Shown piece by piece: positions 8,990 to 16,700 of a stretch of DNA of 37,976 nucleotides (positions within the stretch are counted from its first letter, which is position 1; each line of letters starts with the position of its first letter). Source of the DNA: Acidobacteriota bacterium (GTDB lineage Bacteria; Acidobacteriota; Vicinamibacteria; Fen-336); contig JAJDNV010000030.1 of NCBI GenBank assembly GCA_022340545.1, forward strand, positions 1-37,976, written 5' to 3'. Under the pieces are notes generated by a model. That model ran no database searches. It saw only the letters and a program-made list of their open reading frames with translations, and was not told the origin of the DNA. Made by a program: the position numbers and the translations under genes.

Positions 8990-8995
8990 CATAAT
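8990..8995 (+). promoter_or_regulatory. -10-like CATAAT directly before the brkB-like start (leaderless type)
   Basis: CATAAT ends 6 nt before ATG 9002, and no Shine-Dalgarno is visible. This geometry puts the transcription start at or near the A of the ATG. I see no convincing -35 at 17 nt. On the other strand, TAGAAT (8950-8955) lies 12 nt before the addB GTG, so the 64-nt divergent gap may carry both promoters. Confidence 0.4.
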
Positions 8996-9001
8996 CCCGC
9001 C

Positions 9002-10354
9002 ATGGGTGTTCTGGGCCGGGTGCGCGAGTACGTCGAGTGGCTCGTCAGCCACCCGGTGGCGGAGCTGAACCGCGCCCAGAGGTACCTGCGATTCTCGGTC
9101 GATCTCGCCCGGCACTGCAGCCGAGAGCTCGGAGAGGACCAGGCGGGCCAGATGGCCGCCGCCCTGACCTACCGGACGATCTTCAGCCTCGTGCCGCTCA
9201 CGATGATCAGCATGCTCGCCTTCCGGATGTTCGGCGACATGGAGGCCGCGTTCCTGAGGCTGCAGCAGGTGGTGTACGGCGTCTTCGAGTACGAGGTCCC
9301 CGGAGGGTCCCCGGAGGCGCTGGCGTTCAAGGCCGAGCTGGACCGTCAGCTGCTCGAGATCGTGCGCTCGGTCTCGAGCCTCAGCTTCGAGGCCATCGGG
9401 GGCATCGGCCTGCTCCTCCTCATCTGGGCAGCCCTCGGCCTTCTCGTCTCCTTCGAGCACTGCGCCAACCGCATCTATCGGGCCCCGCAGGGCCGAGGCT
9501 GGCTGATGCGGATCGTCGTCTACTGGGCCCTGGTCACGCTGGGGCCCCTGGTCCTCTTCGTGGTGCTCTTCGTGGCCCAGGCCGGCTACGACGTTGCCCA
9601 GGGCGTGCCCCTGATCGGTCCTCTCCTGGGGGTCCTGAAGCCATTTCGTTCGCTGATCGCGGGCTTCGTCGTGCTGCTCCTCGCCTACCGGCTCACGCCG
9701 AACACCGCGGTCCGCCTTCGCCCCGCGGCCTGGGGCGCGCTCGTGGCAGCAACGCTGTGGGCGCTGTCCCGCTGGGGCTTCGGCCTCTATGTGAGCAAGG
9801 CCCTCCCCTACATGAAGCTCTACGGGGCGCTCGGGCTCATCCCGCTCTTCCTCTTCTGGCTCTACCTGACATGGCTGATCGTGCTCTTCGGGATGGAGCT
9901 CGCCTTCACCCTGCAGGCGATGAAGGGTCGGCGCTTCGAGCCCCTCGAGCGGCGCGGGGTCCTCAGCGTCTCCGACCCCCAGTGGCTGGTCCCGATGATG
10001 GCGGCGATCGCCCGCGGATTCGCGAACGGTCAACCGCTGAGCCGCCAGGAGCTGGCCGAGGAGCTCCAGCTGCGTTTGCAGGCGGTGGCCGAGCTGGCCG
10101 GGAAGCTCGAGGCGGAGGGTCTCGTCCACCAGGTGCAGAAGCGAGGGACGTCGGACGTGGCCCTCACCCTCGCCCAGCCGCCGGAGAGCATCCCGCTCGC
10201 GCGCCTCGTGGACCTCGGGGCGCGCCTCAGCGTGGGTCCGGGCGAGCGGGGCGGCCCGGGCTGGGCCTTCCTCGGCCGCATGCGGGACGCCGCGCGCTCC
10301 GCCGCCGGCGAGCGCACGCTCGCCTCGCTTCTCGGTGAGACCGGGGGCTCCTAG
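9002..10354 (+). CDS. YihY/BrkB (UPF0761) family membrane protein with C-terminal winged helix
   Basis: The product is 450 residues. The N-terminal and middle part is a polytopic membrane domain of the YihY/BrkB family (formerly 'RNase BN'): QMAAALTYRTIFSLVPLTM matches the family's A-x-x-Y-x-x-x-F-S-x-x-P motif, and PNTAVRLRPAAWGALVAATL, YMKLYGALGLIPLFLFWLY are the typical late helices. After about residue 320 comes a soluble winged-helix-like domain (LSRQELAEELQLRLQAVAEL), seen in longer family members. Function is unknown for the family; transport or virulence roles have been proposed. Start chosen at ATG 9002, where a CATAAT lies 6 nt upstream. The stop codon TAG (10352-10354) lies inside the CTAG that flanks repeat copy 1. 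Confidence 0.85.
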   Translation: MGVLGRVREYVEWLVSHPVAELNRAQRYLRFSVDLARHCSRELGEDQAGQMAAALTYRTIFSLVPLTMISMLAFRMFGDMEAAFLRLQQVVYGVFEYEVPGGSPEALAFKAELDRQLLEIVRSVSSLSFEAIGGIGLLLLIWAALGLLVSFEHCANRIYRAPQGRGWLMRIVVYWALVTLGPLVLFVVLFVAQAGYDVAQGVPLIGPLLGVLKPFRSLIAGFVVLLLAYRLTPNTAVRLRPAAWGALVAATLWALSRWGFGLYVSKALPYMKLYGALGLIPLFLFWLYLTWLIVLFGMELAFTLQAMKGRRFEPLERRGVLSVSDPQWLVPMMAAIARGFANGQPLSRQELAEELQLRLQAVAELAGKLEAEGLVHQVQKRGTSDVALTLAQPPESIPLARLVDLGARLSVGPGERGGPGWAFLGRMRDAARSAAGERTLASLLGETGGS

Positions 10355-10527
10355 TGGTACGTCACGACCGAAGTCGTGTTCATAGGTTGGGCGTGGTGGC
10401 GCGCAGGCGGCCGGGGCCCCCGACGAGGACGCAGCTGCACTTCGAAGCTGGCGCGCCCGCAGACGGGGTGGCCGCCGAGCGCCGAACGCCCCCGAGAATG
10501 CACACGACTTCGGTGACAGGACACTAG
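10351..10527. repeat. Dispersed inverted-repeat element, copy 1, flanked by CTAG direct repeats
   Basis: A 169-bp element (10355-10523) lies between two CTAG tetranucleotides (10351-10354 and 10524-10527). Its ends are imperfect inverted repeats: the left reads TGGTACGTCACGACCGAAG and the right, reverse-complemented, reads TGTCCTGTCACCGAAGTCG. The core carries a second inverted repeat, GGCGGCC ... GGCCGCC. It is non-autonomous: no transposase fits in it. The two CTAGs supply the TAG stops of both convergent flanking genes. Copies 2 (12499-12668, inverted) and 3 (19857-20026) are clearly homologous over their whole length. Confidence 0.85.
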
Positions 10528-11240
10528 ATCGAGGTCGGGTTCAGGCGCACCGTCTCCCCGAGACCGTAGGCGAGGACCTCGTAGGCCCAGAACGCCGCCG
10601 GGAAGATCCCGACGCAGCAGAGGATCACCCCGAACTGCGACAGGAAGCTCGCGACGAGATAGATGACGAGCGCGAGCGCGTAGTTGCCGAGGTTGGCCTG
10701 GATGAAGCCCACGATCTCGCGCCAGGCAAAGCCCTCGGAGAAGCTGTCGCGCAGCGCGGCCCGGGCCATGGCCGCGGGCAGGTAGACGATCGCGGCCAGC
10801 GAGACGACCATGATGATCGCCCAGAAAACGAGCGTGCCCAGGCCGCCGAGGGCGGCGAAGAGGCCGCTGGCGCCGTCGTCGAGCTCGCCCGACGCGCCGA
10901 GGGCGATGAAGGGCACCATCAGGACGCCGCCGATGAGACCCAGGACCAGGGCGAGGCCGATGGCGTACACCAGGTAGACGCCCACGAGACGCAGGCCGTC
11001 GCCGAAGATCCCGCCGAGGTCGTCCCATTCCGGCAGGGGGTGCGGCTTCCCGGCGGCCACGTTCTTCAACGTGCGTGCCCAGTACCCTGCCACGAAGGGG
11101 ATGCCCACGAGAACCATGGTCAGAAGCGCGAAGAGGCCGCCGACCAGGATCTTCGTCAGCCAGGCCGGATCCTCGGTGAGGAAGGTGAAGCAGCGTCCGA
11201 AGTCGACCGTGCCAGACGGGGCAGGAGCAGCGGTGGCCAT
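10524..11240 (-). CDS. DUF4013 family membrane protein
   Basis: The product is 238 residues with four to six hydrophobic helices (for example ILVGGLFALLTMVLVGIPFV, VYAIGLALVLGLIGGVLMV, FWAIIMVVSLAAIVYLPAAM, ALALVIYLVASFLSQFGVIL). GYWARTLKNVAAGKPHPLPE and WDDLGGIFGDGLR are the hallmark loop of DUF4013 proteins. Function is unknown; it is an inner-membrane protein. Start at ATG 11238-11240 is supported by a strong GGAGGAG 7 nt upstream; longer in-frame starts are unlikely. The stop TAG is contributed by the CTAG at the right end of repeat copy 1. The MFS gene ends 76 nt upstream on the same strand, so the two may share a transcript. Confidence 0.85.
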   Translation of the reverse strand: MATAAPAPSGTVDFGRCFTFLTEDPAWLTKILVGGLFALLTMVLVGIPFVAGYWARTLKNVAAGKPHPLPEWDDLGGIFGDGLRLVGVYLVYAIGLALVLGLIGGVLMVPFIALGASGELDDGASGLFAALGGLGTLVFWAIIMVVSLAAIVYLPAAMARAALRDSFSEGFAWREIVGFIQANLGNYALALVIYLVASFLSQFGVILCCVGIFPAAFWAYEVLAYGLGETVRLNPTSI

Positions 11241-11316
11241 GTTCTCTCCTCCTTCGGGATCCTGGGGGGACAGTGGCGGACGGCCGGCCAAGCTTGGACT
11301 GGAGCGCCGTCCCACG

Positions 11317-12489
11317 TCAAACGCGTGCCGCGGGCTCGGGCACCAGGAATTGCAGGCCGAGGGCGGCCACCCCGGCCAGCGCCGCCCCGGTCCCCAGAGC
11401 GACCGGGGCGCCGAAGTCCTGCCAGAGAAACCCGGTGAGGAGGCTGGCCGGCAGGAGCGCGGCCCCGGTGACGGCGTGGAAGAGGCCGAAGGCGCGACCC
11501 CGCAACTCGGGTCCGGAGAGGTCGGCCACCAGGGCCCGCTCCGGTCCCTCCGTCAGCGCGTGAAAGACCCCGTAGAACGCGAACAGGCCCACGATCGCGA
11601 GCGGCGACCCGGCGAAGGCAAACCCGGTGTAGGACAGCGCGTAGACGGCCCAACCCAGGAGGATCGCCCGCCTCCGACCCACGCGGTCGGAGAGCGTCCC
11701 ACCCCAGGTGCTGCCCCCCGCCTTGACGAGGTGGTGCCACGCCCAGAGCATCGGGATGAGGGCCAGCGGGATGCCCGTCTCCTGGGCGCGCAGGAGGAGG
11801 AAGGCGTCGGACGAGTTGCCGAGGGTGAAGACGGCGAGGACGACGAGGTAGCGCCGGAAGGCGCTCCCGAGCGGACCGGTCGTACCGGCTCGAGCCCGAA
11901 TGGGCTGGACCGCAGGAGCGCTTCGGTCCTCTCTGACGCCGAAGACGAGCGTGGCCATTGCGCATGCGGCCGGGACCGCCGCCGCCGCGAAGACGAGTCG
12001 CAGCTCGTCGGTGAAGAGCAGCACGAGAGAGGCCAGCAACGGACCCACCATCGCCCCCGCGTGGTCCATGGCCCGGTGGAAGCCGTACGCCCGACCGCGC
12101 TGGTGGCCGGCCGTGACCTCGGCGAGGAGCGCGTCGCGTGGGGCGCTGCGGACACCCTTGCCGAGGCGGTCGGCGAGCCGGACCGCGAGCACGTGGACCG
12201 GGAGGGCAGCCAGCGCCAGGAGGGGCCGGGCCACCGAGGAGAGCCCGTACCCGGCGACCACCAGCGGCTTGCGTCGCGGCAGGCGGTCGGAGACGCGTCC
12301 GGAGACGACCTTCACCAGCGCCGCCACGGTCTCGGCCAGACCCTCGATCACCCCCAGGAGCGCGGGGCCGGCGTGGAGCGGCCCGGTGAGGAAGGCGGGC
12401 AGCAGCGGGTAGATCATCTCGCTGCTGGCGTCGGTCAGCAGGCTGACGAACCCGAGGGCCTTGACGTTGCGATGCAGCGGGGGGGCCAC
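11317..12489 (-). CDS. MFS transporter (multidrug/tetracycline-efflux type)
   Basis: The product is 390 residues, with about 12 hydrophobic segments as usual for the major facilitator superfamily. RNVKALGFVSLLTDASSEMI is the typical opening of an MFS clade with this start, and GRVSDRLPRRKPLVVAGY is the loop 2-3 motif (G-x-x-x-D-R-x-x-R-R). LGKGVRSAPRDALLAEVT matches helix 4-5 of the same clade. Substrate cannot be inferred. The start is GTG 12487-12489 with no Shine-Dalgarno; TAGAAT (12496-12501) lies 6 nt upstream and overlaps the CTAG at the end of repeat copy 2, so any promoter or leader must involve that element. The sulfatase-like gene lies 207 nt upstream on the same strand. Confidence 0.85.
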   Translation of the reverse strand: MAPPLHRNVKALGFVSLLTDASSEMIYPLLPAFLTGPLHAGPALLGVIEGLAETVAALVKVVSGRVSDRLPRRKPLVVAGYGLSSVARPLLALAALPVHVLAVRLADRLGKGVRSAPRDALLAEVTAGHQRGRAYGFHRAMDHAGAMVGPLLASLVLLFTDELRLVFAAAAVPAACAMATLVFGVREDRSAPAVQPIRARAGTTGPLGSAFRRYLVVLAVFTLGNSSDAFLLLRAQETGIPLALIPMLWAWHHLVKAGGSTWGGTLSDRVGRRRAILLGWAVYALSYTGFAFAGSPLAIVGLFAFYGVFHALTEGPERALVADLSGPELRGRAFGLFHAVTGAALLPASLLTGFLWQDFGAPVALGTGAALAGVAALGLQFLVPEPAARV

Positions 12490-12495
12490 GGTGGG

Positions 12496-12501
12496 ATTCT
12501 A
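12496..12501 (-). promoter_or_regulatory. -10-like TAGAAT at the repeat edge, 6 nt before the MFS start
   Basis: TAGAAT on the minus strand overlaps the CTAG that borders repeat copy 2 and ends 6 nt before the GTG start. A -35 would have to lie inside the element; the bases at 17-18 nt spacing do not resemble TTGACA. It is a candidate leaderless promoter built at the element junction. Confidence 0.35.
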
Positions 12502-12668
12502 GTGTCCTGTCACCGAGGTCGTGTGCGTTCTCTGGAGCTCTGGGCGCTCGGCGGCCACCCCGCCTGTGGGCGCATTAGCTTCGAAGTACAGCTGCGTCCT
12601 CGTCGGGGGCCCCGGCCGCCTGCGCGCCACCACGCCCGTCCTCTGGACACGACTTGGGTGACGCAGCA
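12499..12668. repeat. Dispersed inverted-repeat element, copy 2 (inverted orientation)
   Basis: The element runs 12503-12668 (166 bp), starting TGTCCTGTCACCGAGGTCG next to a CTAG (12499-12502) and ending with a degraded mate of the other terminus (GACTTGGGTGACGCAGCA). It is in the opposite orientation to copies 1 and 3. The far end has no CTAG, so either the target duplication decayed or this end was rearranged. The core matches copies 1 and 3, including TTCGAAG and the GTCCTCGTCGGGG block. It fills most of the 206-nt gap between the sulfatase-like gene and the MFS gene. Confidence 0.8.
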
Positions 12669-12695
12669 CGAATCGCCACGCCTCGGGCACCGCGG

Positions 12696-14171
12696 CTACT
12701 GCAGGTAGCCGAGGGCCTCGAGACCGTCCCGGGCTTCCGCCGAGAGCTGGCCCTTCTCGGGACGGCCGACCGTCGCCAGCAGCCCTCGCAGCTCCGCGTC
12801 CAGGGCCGCGACCCGTTCCGTCCGATCGTCCGCCCCCGCCCCTTCGACAAGATCGCGCCGCTCGTCCGGATCCTCGAGGAGGTCGAAAAGGGTCCGCCGG
12901 GCGTCGGGGGGAACGAAGCTGCGGCCCCTCTCGGCCACGCTGGCGGCGTCGATGGTCAAGAGGTACTTGTAGCGCTCGGTGCGCAGGCTCTTCATCTCCT
13001 TCTCCTCGGAGAGGGATTCGCTGAGCGCGGCCTCCGGCGTCCAGTCTTCCGGCCTCTCCCAGAGAGGTCGCAGCGACCGGCCCTGTGCCTCCGGGGGTGC
13101 GGGCACGTCGAGCACGTCGAGGATCGTCGGCATCACGTCGATGCTGGCCGTGACCGGGGCGATGCGCCGAGCTCCCGGGACGCCCGGAATCCGGATGATC
13201 AACGGGACATGGATCAGCTCCTCGTAAAGCGCGTGGCCGTGCACGTTGTAGAAGCCGTCGCCGAAGGGGGCGGGTCGTCCTTCCTCCCCGAGCTGCTCGC
13301 CGTGGTCGCTCGTCAGGACGAGCAGCGTCCGGTCCCAGAGCCCGCGCTCCCGGAGGCCATCGACGAAGAGACCCAGCCAGCGGTCAAAAGAACGGATTCC
13401 TCCGTCGTAGAGGGCGCGAGTGACCTCCGGATCGTAGGCGTCGTACGCGCGCATCACCCTCTTTGCGGCCCGGACCGCCTTCCACCCCTTCCTCTCGGGG
13501 ATGGCCTCGAGCCGCTCGCCGAGGGCCCGGGCTCGCTCCGGAGGAAGCACGTCGGCGAGGAAGTCGGGGGCCAGGTAGGGGGCGTGGACCTCGAAGGTGT
13601 GCCAGAAGAGGAAGAAGGGCCCTTCGTCGTGGGCGTCGATCCAGCCGAGCACGCGATCCACCTTGGCCCGATCGAGCTTCACCATCGAGGTGTCGTACTT
13701 CCCGAACCCCTGATCGAACCCGATCCGCGGGTCGAGCGTCGCACCGCCGGTGAAGGCGGCGGTCGCCCAGCCCCGCGCGGCGAGGGCCTCGGCCAGGGTG
13801 GTGATGGCCTCGGGCAGGCGTTCGATGGGCCTCTCGCCCTTGAGGGCCTCGCGCAAGCCGCGGTCGCTGCCGGTGACGCCGTGGCGAGTGGGCACGAGGC
13901 CGGTCAGCAGGCTCATGTGGGACGGCGTGGTCCAGGGCGCGGCGGCCACATGGACCTCGAAGAGGAGCGCCTCCGTGGCCAGCGCGTCGATCCGTGGGCT
14001 CGTCGGGCGCGCGGTGTACCCGTAGGCGCCCAGCCGGTCGGCCCGGAGGGTGTCCACGGAGACCAGCACGACGTTCAGTGGAGACTCCCTGTGGGCGCAA
14101 GCCAGGGCGATTGCTCCAGCCAGTCCCAGCACGACCGCGGCGAGCCGGACGGCCGCCCGTCCGCTCGGCAT
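12696..14171 (-). CDS. Sulfatase-fold (alkaline phosphatase superfamily) exported hydrolase with Thr nucleophile position
   Basis: The product is 491 residues. An N-terminal hydrophobic segment ends in ALACAH, a plausible lipobox, so it may be a lipoprotein. Family features: VSVDTLRADRLGAYGY (metal-binding start), PWTTPSHMSLLTG (active-site segment), LVLTSDHGEQLGEEG (second metal site), HGHALYEELIHVPLIIR, and the C-terminal LFDLLEDPDERRDLV. In classical sulfatases the active site is C/S-x-P-S-R, converted to formylglycine; here it is T-T-P-S-H (Thr about 81), so a formylglycine enzyme is unlikely and a phospho- or other ester hydrolase/transferase is possible. Start at ATG 14169-14171 is chosen because GGAGGTGAG lies about 10 nt upstream; the alternative ATG at 14189 overlaps that site. 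It follows the GH109-like gene by 49 nt, probably as an operon. Confidence 0.82.
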   Translation of the reverse strand: MPSGRAAVRLAAVVLGLAGAIALACAHRESPLNVVLVSVDTLRADRLGAYGYTARPTSPRIDALATEALLFEVHVAAAPWTTPSHMSLLTGLVPTRHGVTGSDRGLREALKGERPIERLPEAITTLAEALAARGWATAAFTGGATLDPRIGFDQGFGKYDTSMVKLDRAKVDRVLGWIDAHDEGPFFLFWHTFEVHAPYLAPDFLADVLPPERARALGERLEAIPERKGWKAVRAAKRVMRAYDAYDPEVTRALYDGGIRSFDRWLGLFVDGLRERGLWDRTLLVLTSDHGEQLGEEGRPAPFGDGFYNVHGHALYEELIHVPLIIRIPGVPGARRIAPVTASIDVMPTILDVLDVPAPPEAQGRSLRPLWERPEDWTPEAALSESLSEEKEMKSLRTERYKYLLTIDAASVAERGRSFVPPDARRTLFDLLEDPDERRDLVEGAGADDRTERVAALDAELRGLLATVGRPEKGQLSAEARDGLEALGYLQ

Positions 14172-14220
14172 TCGCTCTCTCACCTCCATCAGGTCAGGCT
14201 GCCCTTCGACGCGTGTCAGC

Positions 14221-15600
14221 CTACGTCCGCGTCTCGCTCCAGCGACCGCGGGTGAAATCGGGAAACGGCACCGACGCCGAGCGATTCGCCACCGACTGCT
14301 CGCTCAATGGCCCGGGCGCGCTCCACGAGGCGGCATCATAGACGTCCGTGTCCGGGATCAGGCCCTCCCGCAGGCACTCGACGAGCCGCCAGCTCATGAT
14401 GTAGTCCATTCCCCCGTGGCCGCTCTTCGTCGCGGTCTCGGCGAGCTTCTTCCAGAGCGGGTCTTCGAAGCGGTCCTCGACCCCGCCCGTCGTCCTCTTC
14501 TCCTTCTCGATCGGCTGCCACTCGTCGTGCGGCTGCTGCCCATCGAGGAAGAGTCGGTCAGGGTAGCCCCGGATCGTCCCCTTCGTCCCCGAGACGAGGT
14601 TGATCCGGCTGTACGGGCGCGGGGAGACGGTGTCGTGCTGGAGGACGACGGTGCGGCCTCTCGCGGTCTTGATGAGGCTCGTGTTCATATCGCCGCAGTC
14701 GTAGGTTTCCATTCGCTTGGGGTCGCCGGGCGGGAGTGTGCGATCGCGGTAGGCCTGAAGCCCGAGGGACGGCGAGCTCATGGAGACCAGGTACTCGAAG
14801 CGGTCGCCGCGGTTGACGTCGAAGTAGCGGGCCACCGGCCCCAGGCCGTGGGTGGGGTAGAGATTTCCGTTCCGCCGCCAATGCTCGAAGCGGCGCCAGA
14901 GCCCCTCGCCGCGGTCCTCGAAGAGCAGCGACCTCAGATCGTGGATGTAGGCGCACTCGGCGTGGGTCAGCTCACCCAGCTCCCCGGCGCGGATCATGTT
15001 GAGGACGAGCATCTCGCTCCAGCCGTAGCAGCAGTTTTCGAGCATGATGCAGTGCCGTTGCGTACGCTCGGAAGCGTCGACGAGCTGCCAGCACCCCTCG
15101 ATCGTGGTGGCCGCCGGGACCTCCACGCCGGCGTGGGCCCCGCTCTCCATGACCGCGCGCGCCATGCGCACGTGCCAGTTCCAGGGAGTGGCGACGTAGA
15201 CGAGATCGAGATCCTCGCGACGGCAGAGGTTCTCGTAGTCACGCTCGCCTCTCGCGTATCCCTCGGGCCTCGCCTGCCCGGCCTTGGTCACGAGGCCCTG
15301 CGCCTTCTCGACCTTCTCGGGCACGATGTCGCAGACGGCCTTGACCTCCACCCCGTCGATGGCAAGGAGATCGCGAAGGAGGCTCTGGCCACGCCCGCCG
15401 CATCCGATGAGGCCGAAGCGCACGGCGGCGTGGCGCTCGAACGGAACGCCGATCATCGACGAGCTGGTGTCGGGACGCGGTGGAGCCGCGGAACCGTCGG
15501 CTCCGGCGTGGGCGTGGCCGGCCAGGCCGGCCCCGGCAGCGGTGCCGGCGGCGGCCTGGAGCAGCTGCCGGCGGGACAAAGAGCGGGGTTTCTCGGCCAT
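14221..15600 (-). CDS. Tat-exported Gfo/Idh/MocA oxidoreductase-fold enzyme, GH109-like
   Basis: The product is 459 residues. SLSRRQLLQAAAG plus an Ala-rich stretch is a twin-arginine signal. A Rossmann start VRFGLIGCGGRGQSL follows. GH109-type signatures are seen later: CIMLENCCYGWSEMLVLNM, HAECAYIHDLRSLL, LYPTHGLGPVARYFDVNRGD and GHGGMDYIMSWRLVECL, ending VYDAASWSAPGPLSEQS. GH109 enzymes are NAD-dependent glycosidases, the founding members being alpha-N-acetylgalactosaminidases; the substrate here is not known. ATG 15598-15600 is preceded by AGGAGG 4 nt upstream. It starts 85 nt from the divergent polyphosphate kinase gene and probably leads an operon with the sulfatase-fold gene, suggesting periplasmic breakdown of a decorated glycan. 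Confidence 0.85.
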   Translation of the reverse strand: MAEKPRSLSRRQLLQAAAGTAAGAGLAGHAHAGADGSAAPPRPDTSSSMIGVPFERHAAVRFGLIGCGGRGQSLLRDLLAIDGVEVKAVCDIVPEKVEKAQGLVTKAGQARPEGYARGERDYENLCRREDLDLVYVATPWNWHVRMARAVMESGAHAGVEVPAATTIEGCWQLVDASERTQRHCIMLENCCYGWSEMLVLNMIRAGELGELTHAECAYIHDLRSLLFEDRGEGLWRRFEHWRRNGNLYPTHGLGPVARYFDVNRGDRFEYLVSMSSPSLGLQAYRDRTLPPGDPKRMETYDCGDMNTSLIKTARGRTVVLQHDTVSPRPYSRINLVSGTKGTIRGYPDRLFLDGQQPHDEWQPIEKEKRTTGGVEDRFEDPLWKKLAETATKSGHGGMDYIMSWRLVECLREGLIPDTDVYDAASWSAPGPLSEQSVANRSASVPFPDFTRGRWSETRT

Positions 15601-15685
15601 GGATCCTCCTGTCCTGTCGCCCCAGAGCATATCCGCCTCCGGAGACGTCGGGTAGACTCGGCGAAATGCGGGAAGGAGGCGCCCG

Positions 15686-16582
15686 ATGGCCGGTCGCAGA
15701 CAGAAGATCGAGTCTCTCATCAAGCCCTATCGCGTCAGCGACGGGAAGGGCTTTCGGTTGAAGCAGATCGACCCGCGCGACGCCGGCGGTCTCAAGAAGC
15801 GGGAGGGACGGGAGTATCTCCAGCGAGGCATCCGGCAGCTCGCCGCCTTGCAGGACCGGCTCTACGCCCAGGACGAGTGGGGGGTCCTCCTCGTCTTCCA
15901 GGCCATGGACGCGGCGGGGAAGGACAGCGCGATCAAGCACGTGATGTCCGGTGTCAACCCCCAGGGCTGTCAGGTCTACTCCTTCAAGGCTCCGTCCTCG
16001 GAGGAGCTCGACCACGACTTCATGTGGCGGACGTCCAAGGCCCTCCCGGAGCGGGGGCGCATCGGGATCTTCAACCGCTCCTACTACGAAGAGGTTCTGG
16101 TGGTGCGTGTCCACCGCGCGATCCTCGAAGGCCAGAAGCTGCCGAAGCGGGTCGTGACCAGGGGGATCTGGGAGGAACGCTTCGCGGACATCGCCGCCTT
16201 CGAGCGCTACCTGGCCCGTCAGGGCTACGTGATCCTCAAGTTCTTCCTGCACGTGTCGAAGGAGGAGCAGAAGGAGCGCTTTCTCGAGCGGCTCGACCGG
16301 CCCGAGAAGAACTGGAAGTTCTCGAAGGCCGATGTTCGGGAGCGAGAGCATTGGAACGCCTACCAGCGGGCCTATCAGGACATGATCCGCGCCACCGCCG
16401 CCCCCCACGCACCGTGGTACGTCGTGCCCGCCGACCGGAAGTGGTTCACGCGCCTCGTGGTGGCGGCGGCCATCCACGACGCCCTCGACCGGCTGAAGCT
16501 GGCCTACCCGACGGTGAGCGAGGCGAAGAAGAAGGAGCTCGCCGCCTGCCGCGCCGAGCTGGTGGGCACCGCAGAGACCTGA
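15686..16582 (+). CDS. ppk2: PPK2-family polyphosphate:nucleotide phosphotransferase
   Basis: The product is 298 residues, within the usual range. IKPYRVSDGKGFRLKQIDP is the family N-terminal extension. Catalytic features are the P-loop-like FQAMDAAGKDSAIKHVMSG (about 72-90), SFKAPSSEELDHDFMWR, the FNRSYYEEVLVVRVH block, and RPEKNWKFSKADV (lid). It should transfer phosphate between inorganic polyphosphate and nucleotides in the cytoplasm. The sequence most resembles the subgroup containing the Meiothermus-type class III enzymes, which accept AMP and ADP; that subclass is inference from recalled sequences. ATG 15686 has a clear GGAGG about 8 nt upstream. It is transcribed divergently from the GH109-like gene. 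Confidence 0.9.
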   Translation: MAGRRQKIESLIKPYRVSDGKGFRLKQIDPRDAGGLKKREGREYLQRGIRQLAALQDRLYAQDEWGVLLVFQAMDAAGKDSAIKHVMSGVNPQGCQVYSFKAPSSEELDHDFMWRTSKALPERGRIGIFNRSYYEEVLVVRVHRAILEGQKLPKRVVTRGIWEERFADIAAFERYLARQGYVILKFFLHVSKEEQKERFLERLDRPEKNWKFSKADVREREHWNAYQRAYQDMIRATAAPHAPWYVVPADRKWFTRLVVAAAIHDALDRLKLAYPTVSEAKKKELAACRAELVGTAET

Positions 16583-16663
16583 GGCGGGCCGGAGTCAGAA
16601 GGCGGACAGAGTCGCAGATCGGCGGCGCGCGCCGATGTGGGAAGGGGACCGGTCGCCATACGG

Positions 16664-16692
16664 TTGACATTTATTCTATTTTTCGATAAAGA
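16664..16692 (+). promoter_or_regulatory. Strong AT-rich promoter of the HTH/nucleotidyltransferase pair, leaderless
   Basis: TTGACA (16664-16669) and TAAAGA (16687-16692) are 17 nt apart. The -10 ends 8 nt before ATG 16701 and there is no Shine-Dalgarno, so the message is probably leaderless. TCGAT-AAAGAT-ATCGA (16683-16698) is an inverted repeat overlapping the -10, a likely operator for the HTH protein. The stretch 16664-16700 is far more AT-rich than the rest of the window. Confidence 0.65.
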
Positions 16693-16700
16693 TATCGATC

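Noticed and set aside
2582-8994. Very long open frames on the plus strand opposite addA and addB (over 900 codons each)
   Set aside because: They are antisense to well-supported genes, show no recognisable domain, and arise from the high third-position GC of the real genes. Similar shadows lie opposite the permease (28797-31040) and nuoL/M (35143-37920).
9002-10354. Ribonuclease BN annotation for the YihY/BrkB gene
   Set aside because: The family was once misassigned as RNase BN; the true RNase BN is an unrelated metallo-beta-lactamase-type enzyme, and no nuclease motif is visible here.
10384-10527. A conserved open frame of about 45 codons inside the repeat copies, ending HTTSVTG and a TAG in the CTAG
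   Set aside because: The frame is open in all three copies, but the opposite strand is open too, there is no ribosome-binding site, and the sequence is dominated by the structured GC-rich core. I treat it as a by-product of the repeat.
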